From NCBI GenBank assembly GCA_946902985.2, contig OX336389.2, positions 341,098,444-341,162,443 of the forward strand: a DNA stretch of 64,000 nucleotides. The letters are read 5' to 3'. A model generated the notes under the pieces. The model did no database searches and was not told the DNA's origin. It was given only the letters and a program-made list of their open reading frames with translations. Shown here in pieces: positions 1 through 9,007 of the stretch (positions within the stretch are counted from its first letter, which is position 1; every line of letters begins with the position of its first letter). The stretch comes from Meconema thalassinum (taxonomy: Eukaryota > Arthropoda > Insecta > Orthoptera > Tettigoniidae). A program made the translations under genes and the position numbers.

Positions 1-2025
1 CTCGGATCGATTCGGTATTGTGTTGTTTATATTAGTATTTAGTCGTTTCTTACATTGGATTTTCGAAAAGTCACCTGTAGCGCCCTGGAGGGTCGTGGGT
101 TCGAATCCAATTATGGAAGAGGATTGTAAATTCGATTCTGCGATATGTGACCCGGATCGATTCGGTATTGTGTTGATTAGATTAGTAATCGGACGTTTCG
201 TACATCGGATTTTCGAAAAGTCACCTGTAGCGCCCTGGAGGGTCGTGGGTTCGAATCCAAATCCAGTGGATATTTGTAAATTCGAATCTGCGATATGTGA
301 TCCATATCGGTACAGTATTGTGTTGAATAAATTAGTTTTCATGCATTTCTTTCATCGGATTTTCGAAAAGTCACCTGTAACGCCCAGGAGGGTCGTGGGT
401 TCGAATCCAAATCTGGAAGAGGTTTGTAAATTCGAATCTGCAATTTGCGACCCAGATCTATCCGGTATTGTGTTGTTTAAATTAGTATTTAGTCGTTTCT
501 TACATCGGATTTTCAAAAATCCACCTTTAGCGCCCTGGAGGGTCGTGGGTTCGAATCCAAATCCAGTAGATATCTGTAAATTCGAATCAGCGATATGTGA
601 TCCATATCGGTACGGTATTGTGTTGAATAAATTAGTTTTCAGGCATTTCTGACATCGTATTTTCAAAAAGCCACCTGTAGCGCTCTGGAGGGTCGTGGGT
701 TCGAATCCAAATCCAGTAGATATTTGTAAATTCGAAACTGCGATATGTGATCCATATCGGTACGGTATTGTGTTGAATAAATTAGTTTTCGGACATTTCT
801 ACATCGGATTTTCGAAAAGTCACCTGTAGCGCCCTGGAGGGTCGTGGGTTCGAATCCAAATCCAGTAGATGTTTGTAAATTCGAATCTGCGATATGTGAT
901 CCATATCGGTACGGTATTGTGTTGAATAAATTAGTTATCAGGCATTTCTTTCATCGGATTTTCGAAAAGTCAATTGTAGTGCCCAGGAGGGTCGTGGGTT
1001 CGAATCCAAATCTGGTAGAGGATTGTAAATTCGAATCTGCGATTTGCGACCCGGATGGATTCAGTTCTGTGTTGATCAAATTAGTAATCAGACGTTTCAT
1101 ACATCGCATTTTCGAAAAAGTCACCTGTAGCGCCGTGGAGTGTCGTGGGTTCGAATCCAACTCCAGTAGAAGTTTGTAAATTCGAATCTGCGCTTTGCGA
1201 CCCGGATCGATTCGGTATTGTGTTGTTTAAATTAGTATTTAGTCGTTTCTTACATTGGATTTTCGAAAAGTCACTTGTAGCGCCCTGGAGGGTCGTGGGT
1301 TCGAATCCAATTATGGAAGAGGTATGTAAATTCGAATCTGCGATATGTGACCCGGATCGATTCGGTATTGTGTTGATTAAATTAGTAATCGGACGTTTCG
1401 TACATCGGATTTTCGAATAGTCACCCGTAGCGCCCAGGAGGGTCGTGGGTTCGAATCCAAATCCAGTAGATATTTGTAAATTCGAATCAGGGATATGTGA
1501 TCCATATCGGTACGGTATTGTGTTGAATATATTAGTTTTCAAGCATTTCTTACATCGGATTTACAAAAAGCCACCTGTAGCGCCCTGGAGGGTCGTGGGT
1601 TCGAATCCAAATCCAGTAGATATTTGTAAATTCGAATCTGCGATATGTGATCCATATCGGTACGGTATTGTGTTGAATAAATTAGTTTTCAGGAATTTCT
1701 TCATCGGATTTTCGAAAAGTGACCTGTAGCGCCCAGGAGGGTCGTGGGTTCGAATCCAAATCTGGAAGAGGTTTGTAAATTCGAATCTGCGATTTGCGAC
1801 CCGGATCGATTCGGTATTGTGTTGGTTAAATTAGTATTTAGTCGTTTGTTACATCGGATTTTCAAAAAGCCACCTGTAGCGCCGAGGAGGGTCGTGGGTT
1901 CGAATCCAAATCCGTTAGATGTTGGTAGATTCGAATCTGCGATATGTCATCCATATCGGTACGGTATTGTGTTGAATAAATTAGTTTTCAGACATTTCTT
2001 TCATAGGATTTTCAAAAAGCCACCT
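1..2025. repeat. 150-bp satellite array, first block, with B-box in every unit
   Basis: This block holds 13 tandem units spaced 149-151 bp. The motif GGGTTCGAATCC recurs at about 97, 247, 397, 547, 697, 846, 996, 1147, 1297, 1447, 1597, 1746 and 1896. The core matches the canonical RNA polymerase III B-box (GGTTCGANTCC), the T-loop of a tRNA. About 41 bp downstream a second TTCGAATC occurs, and about 110 bp downstream most units have a TTTT run (GGATTTTCGAAAA) that could act as a Pol III terminator. I find no convincing A-box. Because 150 is divisible by 3, fortuitous reading frames of 60-226 residues run across units on both strands. They have no recognisable domain and are not annotated as genes. 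Confidence 0.95.
2022..2025. other. 4-bp target site duplication (left copy)
   Basis: ACCT directly precedes the LTR start. The matching ACCT directly follows the other LTR at 10599-10602. The sequence belongs to the satellite (CCACCTGTAGCGCC), which identifies the insertion point within the unit. Confidence 0.9.
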
Positions 2026-3616
2026 TGTAGCATTTTCGGCTTAGGCTGGGATGACAAGTGAAACGGTATTTACTTTGCTCCACGTTGAGCGTACAAATGT
2101 ACTGGTTTCGCTAGCCCACACTGTTGGGAGAGAAATGTAACTGTTTACCTTTGCCTAAGCTATGTTGTTTTAATGGGCGCCAAGACCTCAATGCAATGTT
2201 GAAATCTAAATTTGTATTTAACAACGTCTAGCTCTGGCAGAACACATTCAAGACTCTATTCACTCAGATCGTGGTATGATTTGATCATTAACCCAACAAA
2301 CAATTGTATCAGGAGAAGGAATTGGTCTATATCTAATGCTACCTACTGAAAGCAAAGATTGCATTGTAAAAGAAATGAATTTATTATATAAAACAAGTAT
2401 AGCAAAATTAATAATAATAATAAGTTTAAAATTTAAATTGGAGCGTTGTGATTTGAATATTACCGATAGAAAATTACGTGAAAACGGAGTCTGATAAATT
2501 GATTTTACTCTTATTTCCAAGCTATGAAGTTACTGAATTATGAAATATAAAACAAAGAAAAATGAGAGATTGCGTATTTCTGCGTCATTAGCGCTTACCC
2601 CTGGAAATTGCCAAAGCATTTCCCTCGTTCTTGATGATGCTGTGTGCTTCCCACAGTCTCCTGGACGTCGTCATCTCCGTCGAAATTTGATATTCTGGTA
2701 GATTAGATAATTCTATGGTCCGTACACCGGACCCAAACTCTCGTAAAACCGCACTGGTTACGTTTTACAAAAGTTCGTCGCTAACTCCACTGAACATCGG
2801 AGCGACACGCACTTGCGACCGTACACTGCAAGTTCTACACAGATTGTTCTTAACTCCACCGAACATCGGAGCCACTCGCACGCGCATCCATACTCGTCAA
2901 GTATTTCACAGATAGTCCTTAACTCCACCGAACATCGGAGCGACACGCACTTGCGACCGTACACTGCAAGTTCTACACAGATTGTCCTTAACTCCACCGA
3001 ACATCGGAGCCACTCGCACGCGCACCCATACTCGTCAATTATTTCACAGATTGTCCTCGTCTCACGGCGCGTCGAACGATATATTCACCTGTCGGCTCCC
3101 CCACTCCGGAGCAGTCTCCTAGCTTACGCTGTCTCCGCTGATTGGCTGAGCACGCCGCCACTTCCCCTCCTCCGGTTCATTACACTCCGCGGGCGAGAGG
3201 GAGAAGTCGTTTTCCGTTTCAACAATTCGCCTCTTCTAGACCTTGCGACCCAGGATTGCGTCATGCTTCTCGACAGGAATCAGCTTGTATTTGAAATCCC
3301 AGTGAGTCACGTCTCTCGATATACCCTAACTGACAAAACTCCGTAAAATTCCGTAATCAGATAATTTTCTATGATATCGTCGTTCGTAATAATTTGCTTG
3401 ATAGCGTTTTCTAATACATAGAAAACCTATCTGAATGCTAATAATTTTTATAAAATGCTCCGAAAATATCTAAATAATAATTATAATAAATTAATAATAA
3501 TAATAAATTAACATGAAAAATTCTCTTGGCTGAACAATTTGCCGCGTAAATAAATATAGAATGGCTTCCTACTGACTTATGCCAGTTGCATAAAACCCCT
3601 CGAAAAACACGTTACA
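2026..3616 (-). repeat. 3' LTR of the Gypsy element (1,591 bp)
   Basis: The LTR starts TGTAGCATTT and ends CACGTTACA, with inverted TGTA/TACA tips. It has the same length as 9008-10598, and I found no mismatch in the stretches I compared, so insertion was recent. Short open frames inside it (for example 2260-2520 and 2813-3346) recur unchanged in the other LTR and show no known domain. I treat them as chance frames. A GC-rich tandem repeat lies in the middle (2783-3058). Confidence 0.93.
2783..3058. repeat. 69-bp tandem repeat in ABAB order inside the LTR
   Basis: Four 69-bp units begin at 2783, 2852, 2921 and 2990, each opening with AACTCCAC(T/C)GAACATCGGAG. Units 1 and 3 share one variant (GCGACACGCACTTGCGACC) and units 2 and 4 another (GCCACTCGCACGCGCA), so the true period is a 138-bp dimer. 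The same array is at about 9765-10040 in the other LTR. In retroviral-type LTRs such direct repeats often act as enhancers or insulators; that role here is only a guess. Confidence 0.85.
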
Positions 3617-4685
3617 TATTCGCCTCGGATCATCGGATGATTTACCGTGACGACGGTCCATTATCCGATTATCCCAGACACGTTAATAAACCCCATCCAA
3701 AATACATATTACATAAATGAAATCACCCTAAATTACAGATATATACACTCATAATTTTTCTTCACGCACTTTGCGTCAAAGTTCGTTGTCACTATGGATT
3801 GCACTTTGCAACCAGTCCAATGTTTTACATATAGAAGTGTTCCACGGATATTTCCGCCTCTCAAATTTCTCTATGTTGGAGAAATTGACATAATTAATGT
3901 GTGAGCACTATGTATTTATGATGTCATATCACACGCATTGAAGGTGTTCTGATATATTTATATCACCATAGAACTTCCTAATTTCACTGGAGGTCCCCTC
4001 CTTATGGTGACATTTAATTCCACATATCACTGAGCACACGATCACACTATTGTGGCAGCGCCTCGTGACCATAATACTTAATCTCTCTTTAAAGTAGATT
4101 AAATTAATATTGACTTCTGAAAAAAAAAATACAGTAAATGCGCATTACATATAACACCAAATATTTCTGTGCCGTAATCGCCCTGTCTTGTTAAGTTCCC
4201 GTACACCATATTCTACTTAATACTAGTTCTCAACACAGACCATTTCTCCTGACACAAATAATACCTTTGTACAAATTACCTTAAATTACACACTTACAAA
4301 TCTTACATGGCGAGGCCGTAAACAGAAATCACGTGTGCTGATATGTATGAGTTTCATGAAGGACTGTCTCGCATTCTGATGGCCCATCTTTTATCTCGTG
4401 GACGCCTTAAGCTAACAAGCCCTATACAAGCGCTCCCCCATCTCTTGGAGATAAATGGGAACCCATCAGCGCTGCCAAAATGGCCTTGGTGCATCGAGAC
4501 AATTTAGTGCTCAACAGCATCCGACAATCCCGTCATATTTCCCTGTACCTTAAAAACTCTCATTTACTTACATACTACCCCCCTGTGTGACTTCTGATAC
4601 GCCTACCTTAAGACCAGATCCTCCACGCACCAGATACCACACTTACTCATTTGATAGGCTGGCTCGCCAGCTAAACACACTCACT
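3617..4685 (-). other. Non-coding 3' part of the Gypsy element
   Basis: There is no reading frame of note on either strand between the integrase remnant and the 3' LTR. There is no envelope-like frame and no purine tract adjacent to the LTR. A purine-rich run on the minus strand lies near 3985-4000 but is about 370 bp from the LTR, too far to serve as a normal polypurine tract. Confidence 0.6.
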
Positions 4686-4856
4686 TTATGACACATATTT
4701 TCGTAGACTATGTATATTATACGTCCCGTATAATCTGTTTCTCTCACTATTCTCCAGCACATATGCTGTTTTGCCAATACGTTTGGAAACTATAAATGTT
4801 TCTCCGTCACCTGCTTCCAACCTTGCCAGTGGCTCCCTTAAATGAGCGTCATCACG
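4686..4856 (-). pseudogene. Integrase C-terminal remnant (GPY/F-like segment)
   Basis: Read in the frame next to that of pol, the minus strand just after the pol stop encodes about 53 residues ending at a TAA (4686-4688). They have the pattern of the Gypsy integrase tail: LREPLARLE, then a basic segment SKRIGKTAYVLEN, then LYGTYNIHSLRKY, which resembles the GPY/F-type C-terminal module. The zinc-binding HHCC region and the catalytic D,D-35-E core that should lie between RNase H and this tail are absent. The simplest reading is an internal deletion of roughly 1 kb with a frame change at the junction near 4852-4870. The family assignment rests on pattern alone. Confidence 0.65.
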
Positions 4857-7029
4857 TTGCTCTACCTAGCATATTTCTCAGTGTCTGTAACGATGCCCTG
4901 TTGCTACTGTCCACACATGCACATATTAAAATACCATCCTCTCCTTTAACCACAGGATAATCCCTACATAAATTAGTGTCCCTCGATAGCATGTCTGCAA
5001 GAATGTTATCTTTACCTTTAATATATTTTACTGTGAATTCGTATTCCTGCAGAGCAAGAATCCACCTACTAACTCTGTTAGAACTGAGTTTACAAGTCCT
5101 CATATACAGTAATGCATGGTGATCTGTGTGGATCTCAAATTTCCCCCCTACTAAATACATTCTAAATTTCCCTAAACTGAAAACAATACCTAAAAGCTCT
5201 AACTCAGTAATCGTGTATCTTTTCTCTGCTGCAGTCAGTCCTCGCGAGGCTAAAGATACAATGCACAGATTACCCTCATCATCCTTCTGACATAATACTC
5301 CAGCAATGCCTATATGTGAAGCATCTGTCATAACCACATATTCCTTATCTTTTAACGGATATTTCAGCACTACAGCTTTCTCAAAACCTTCCTTCAGCGC
5401 TCTAAAAGCCTGTTCATGCTTGGACTCCCATCTCCACCGAGTCCCACTTTTAAGCAATTCCCTGAATGGTTCTACCAACCCTGAGTATTTAAGAACGAAC
5501 CTCCTGAAAAAGTTGCAAATTCCCAGGTAAGTTTTTAATTGTTTAACATTCTGTGGCACCTCTGCGTTAAGTATCTTATTAACCCTACTTTCTTCTGGTG
5601 TTACACCTCTACTTGACACTCTATGACCTAAAAATGTCACTTCTGACTGACAGAATGACGACTTAGACAGCTTCAAAGTGAACCCTGCCTGATCTAACTT
5701 CTGAAAAACTATATTTAAATGATGTAGATGCTCCTCAAAACTGCGTGAACTAATTACCATATCATCTATGTAAATGGTTACAAACTCTCCTGTGTCATCC
5801 CCTAATGCGATGTTTAAAGCCCTAATTAAAGCTGCTGAACTACTCTTTAACCCATAAGGTGTTCTACAAAATTGATAAATGTTATATTTATGACTAAAAG
5901 CTGTAAATGGTCTATCTTCGTACATAAGTGGCACTTGCCAAAAACTGGAACTCAAATCTACACAAGTGAAATACTTCTTCCCCTCAAATGTTTGCATTAA
6001 TTCCTCTATTGACATAGATTTCAGCTGATCTGAACTAATTCTACTGTTAACCAAACGAGCGTCTAAACAAATACGAACAGTGCCGTCGGTCTTGGGTACC
6101 GTTATCAAAGAATTAACATACGGACTGTTAGAGTGCTCAATAATCCCATCTTCAAGCATCTGGTTAATTTGTGCCTCAACTGCACTCTGATAAGCGAAAG
6201 GTACAGGATATCTATGTCCTGTGAATACTGATCTATCAATAACGTTCAATGAATGTGTATAGCAATTGGCCATACCAATGCGATCCTCAAAAACTCTCCT
6301 ATTACACCATAACACATCATAGAGCCGAACACACTGTTCATCCTCTATATTTCCCTGAAATGCAGCTTCACGTAACGAGTCCTCTAGACTTCCGTTCGTA
6401 ATCACACTGCCCACAAAACATGGAGAACCCCGCTCTACGGCTGGCGATATCTCATTTAAAGTACAAATCACACCTACAACACTACTTCTCTGAATTTGGT
6501 CATTGAACGCTACTTCTACTTCAGAATCTCCCCATTTAAATTTCAAACTCCCTACATCATAACATAAGTTACCCGACACTCTACTTAGCCACTCTGAACC
6601 CAAGATAACACTGAATACTAAATTTGGAATTACAAGGCAAATCTGCTTCTCTACATGATTATTAATTTTAATGTCTACTAAAACTTGCTTAGAAATTACT
6701 TTAGACCTCTTCCCAACAGCTGTGATAACAAAAGTGCTTTTAATTGGCATCTCCTCAAAATTTACTCCAGTTCCTTTCATTTTATTATAAAATGCACTAC
6801 TTATGCAACTCTTCATACAACCACTATCAATTAAAACATCTGTGTACGCCTCGGACACGTTAAATTTAACTATGGGGCTCTTACTAACCACTTCCTGAAT
6901 AATACCTTCATCATTTAGTTCATGTAATAATTCATTTCTTACATTTAGGTCATAGGGTTCCTGTATAATTGTATGGACAGGGCATGCTACAGACTGAGAT
7001 TCTGACCTTACTTCGCAGCCTGGTTCGCG
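4852..7029 (-). CDS. Gypsy Pol: protease, reverse transcriptase and RNase H (integrase lost)
   Basis: The frame is open from the frameshift site at 7029 down to a TGA at 4852-4854. There is no obvious own ATG, so it is expected to be made as Gag-Pol. Counting from the GTG at 6891, the aspartic protease has its active-site triad D22-S23-G24 and the flap-side motif VILGSEW near 95-101. Reverse transcriptase spans about 225-400, with the first aspartate in VDL (312) and YIDD at 374-377. RNase H follows, with TDAS, the TELEL glutamate, HTDHHALLY and ADMLSR. The frame then stops about 40 residues past RNase H, where a full-length Pol would continue into integrase. All visible RT and RNase H catalytic residues are present. 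A separate short tail remnant of integrase follows in another frame. Confidence 0.92.
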   Translation of the reverse strand, partial: REPGCEVRSESQSVACPVHTIIQEPYDLNVRNELLHELNDEGIIQEVVSKSPIVKFNVSEAYTDVLIDSGCMKSCISSAFYNKMKGTGVNFEEMPIKSTFVITAVGKRSKVISKQVLVDIKINNHVEKQICLVIPNLVFSVILGSEWLSRVSGNLCYDVGSLKFKWGDSEVEVAFNDQIQRSSVVGVICTLNEISPAVERGSPCFVGSVITNGSLEDSLREAAFQGNIEDEQCVRLYDVLWCNRRVFEDRIGMANCYTHSLNVIDRSVFTGHRYPVPFAYQSAVEAQINQMLEDGIIEHSNSPYVNSLITVPKTDGTVRICLDARLVNSRISSDQLKSMSIEELMQTFEGKKYFTCVDLSSSFWQVPLMYEDRPFTAFSHKYNIYQFCRTPYGLKSSSAALIRALNIALGDDTGEFVTIYIDDMVISSRSFEEHLHHLNIVFQKLDQAGFTLKLSKSSFCQSEVTFLGHRVSSRGVTPEESRVNKILNAEVPQNVKQLKTYLGICNFFRRFVLKYSGLVEPFRELLKSGTRWRWESKHEQAFRALKEGFEKAVVLKYPLKDKEYVVMTDASHIGIAGVLCQKDDEGNLCIVSLASRGLTAAEKRYTITELELLGIVFSLGKFRMYLVGGKFEIHTDHHALLYMRTCKLSSNRVSRWILALQEYEFTVKYIKGKDNILADMLSRDTNLCRDYPVVKGEDGILICACVDSSNRASLQTLRNMLGRAT

Positions 7030-8894
7030 TTTAAAGAACCGCTACAGCTGGCCGTAGTACTACTAACTACTAAACTGGTCTGGTTGTTCTGGGCTGTGTT
7101 GTCATTGTTTGGCTGTATATTACTACCACTAGGCTGTCCTCTTCCTTGACCCCTATTCTGGTTGTAATTATTGTCATTATAATTTCTCCCTTGATTTCCC
7201 CTGAAATCATTGTTTCTCCCTTGATTTCCCCTGTAATCATTGTTCCTCCCTTGATACTGATTACCATAGCCATTTCCTCTGTTCTGATATAGCTGATTAT
7301 TATTATTTCTATTTTGAGCGTTGGCCCCTTCGCCACCGTTCCCTTGAACTTCTTGATGCCTGGCTTCATTAGGTCTATTATTATTATTACCCTGGTTCCG
7401 GTTGAAATTGTCCTCATAACCCCCTCTCCCTAGTGCATCAAATGTGCTTAACAAATTTTCTACTTGTGATATAGTCTTTACATTCTGGATACAAGCAGCC
7501 TCCTTGATCCTATAGGGAAAGTGCCTAAGTAGCAACCTTACCACATCACTTTCCTCCTTCAAGCCATCCAGATATTTACACACTAATACCTGCCCTAAAA
7601 AGTATTCGGTCATGGTGGAGCTTCCTTTAGGGTTATATTTACCACACACTACTCCCTCACGATGCTGCGACTGAATAACCTCATTCCAGAACTTTTCACA
7701 GAATTTCATTTTAAAATCATTAATATCAGTAAACTTGTCTCTGTAGACAGCAAACCATTTCCTCGTTTCCCCCACAAACACTTGTTCTAAAATTTCAACT
7801 ACCTGCCACCACTCAATACTACCATTTTCCAACCTCTCCCCGAATTTATTTTCTATAGTGTTCATGAACTCCATTGGGCACCCCTGTCGATTGCTGAACT
7901 TACCCAGTTCTACCTCCCTGTGTGTGCTATTCACAAAAACTGGCCTATTCTGACTATTTTCTTGCCTGATCCTAGCTTTTAATTTTAATTCTAATTCTGC
8001 GATTTTCTCCTCAGCCTTCCTCTCAATACTGTTTACTGTTAATTTAATGTTTCCTTCTGATTCTTCTACTTTATCATATAGCTTTGCTTGTTTCTCCTCA
8101 ATCTTGCTAATGCTCTCCCTATTACTCTCTCTTAAATCATTTACTTCTGCAACTATTTGTGAGTGGACTTTCTCAATTCTACCCCCCAGCTGTTCCTTAA
8201 CCTCTTTAGTAGCTACCTGAATTTTGTCAATTTCACCCCCCAATTGCTTTTTGACCTGCTGTGTTTCCAGTTGCACTAGTTCTTTTAAATTTTCAGCCTG
8301 TGTACTGATTCTAATTTCCAACTCCTCCTGTACTTTTCCTAATTTTCTGTCTACATCTGCAATAATCTCTTTAGCCTTTTCTTCCATCACCCCCCTGATC
8401 TCACCTCTAATCAGTTCGAATTTGTCACTCATTTCCCTACTGTTTTGTTCTAATTTAGCATTTAAAGTTTCAGTACTCTCTCTATTTTCCCTACTGTTTT
8501 GTTCTAATTTAGCGTTGTTTTGTTCCAGTTTTGCGTTTAAAGCATCTGTACTTTCTTTATTTTCCCTACTGTTTTGCTCTAATTTTGCATTATTCTGTTC
8601 TAATTTTGCATTTAAAGCTTCTGTACTTTCTTTATTTTCCCTACTGTTTTGTTCTAATTTTGCATTATTCTGTTCTAATTTTGCATTTAAAGCATCACTA
8701 CTAACTTTGTTCTGATACATGAACTCGAGAAGTAACGTTTTTAATTCTGGTTGGCCGCCTACACTCCCTGTTTCAGTATCGGGATTTACCTCCGCTACCC
8801 CGGTACTACCATCACTCGACATACTGCTCGTATCATCATTCTCCAGTTGATGACCACTACGTAACCTCATCTGTCTTTCTTTCTCATCCCCCAT
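7008..8894 (-). CDS. Gypsy Gag, coiled-coil and Asn/Gly/Arg-rich, without zinc knuckle
   Basis: This is a 628-residue frame from the ATG at 8894. The open frame extends upstream to 9065, but that would start inside the LTR, so the first internal ATG (MGDEKERQ) is preferred. Residues about 67-155 are three to four tandem 24-residue repeats of the type ALNAKLEQNNAKLEQNSREN, followed by a long heptad-rich helix to about 320 that predicts a coiled coil. A capsid-like segment with FMNTIENKFGERL and KWFAVYRDKF follows. The C-terminal 120 residues are dominated by Asn, Gly, Arg and Gln with repeated RGNQGRNND. No C-X2-C-X4-H-X4-C knuckle is present, so RNA binding probably depends on the arginine-glycine tail. 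It would assemble the retrotransposon particle. No stop or frameshift is seen. Confidence 0.88.
   Translation of the reverse strand: MGDEKERQMRLRSGHQLENDDTSSMSSDGSTGVAEVNPDTETGSVGGQPELKTLLLEFMYQNKVSSDALNAKLEQNNAKLEQNSRENKESTEALNAKLEQNNAKLEQNSRENKESTDALNAKLEQNNAKLEQNSRENRESTETLNAKLEQNSREMSDKFELIRGEIRGVMEEKAKEIIADVDRKLGKVQEELEIRISTQAENLKELVQLETQQVKKQLGGEIDKIQVATKEVKEQLGGRIEKVHSQIVAEVNDLRESNRESISKIEEKQAKLYDKVEESEGNIKLTVNSIERKAEEKIAELELKLKARIRQENSQNRPVFVNSTHREVELGKFSNRQGCPMEFMNTIENKFGERLENGSIEWWQVVEILEQVFVGETRKWFAVYRDKFTDINDFKMKFCEKFWNEVIQSQHREGVVCGKYNPKGSSTMTEYFLGQVLVCKYLDGLKEESDVVRLLLRHFPYRIKEAACIQNVKTISQVENLLSTFDALGRGGYEDNFNRNQGNNNNRPNEARHQEVQGNGGEGANAQNRNNNNQLYQNRGNGYGNQYQGRNNDYRGNQGRNNDFRGNQGRNYNDNNYNQNRGQGRGQPSGSNIQPNNDNTAQNNQTSLVVSSTTASCSGSLNANQAAK
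7029..7035 (-). promoter_or_regulatory. -1 ribosomal frameshift heptamer TTTAAAC between gag and pol
   Basis: On the minus strand the sequence T TTA AAC sits in the gag reading frame, with TTA and AAC as gag codons, 18 bases before the gag TAA (7008-7010). It is a perfect X XXY YYZ slippery heptamer. The pol frame is exactly -1 relative to gag and stays open from this point. Pol has no start of its own, so this site explains how it is translated. I did not identify the downstream pseudoknot or stem. Confidence 0.85.
8430..8698 (-). repeat. 72-bp in-frame tandem repeat in gag
   Basis: Three full and one partial copies of a 72-bp unit encode the 24-residue NAKLEQNNAKLEQNSRENKEST-type repeat. 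Each unit itself contains a doubled AKLEQN, so the coiled coil grew by slippage at two scales. Confidence 0.88.
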
Positions 8895-9007
8895 AATGAT
8901 ATACACTGATAAAGACAAATAACCCCCAAAATACAGGCACAGAAATATATACCCTTCTCCTTCCACAAATGTTATTAGGTTTTCAGCCCCAAGTTGTCGG
9001 CGACAAT

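Noticed and set aside
2260..3346. Frames inside the Gypsy LTR (for example 2260-2520 and 2813-3346) as genes
   Set aside because: Identical copies occur in the other LTR at +6,982 bp. They show no domain, and part is the 69-bp repeat.
3985..4000. Polypurine tract of the Gypsy element
   Set aside because: It is purine-rich on the minus strand but about 370 bp from the 3' LTR, whereas a polypurine tract must adjoin it.
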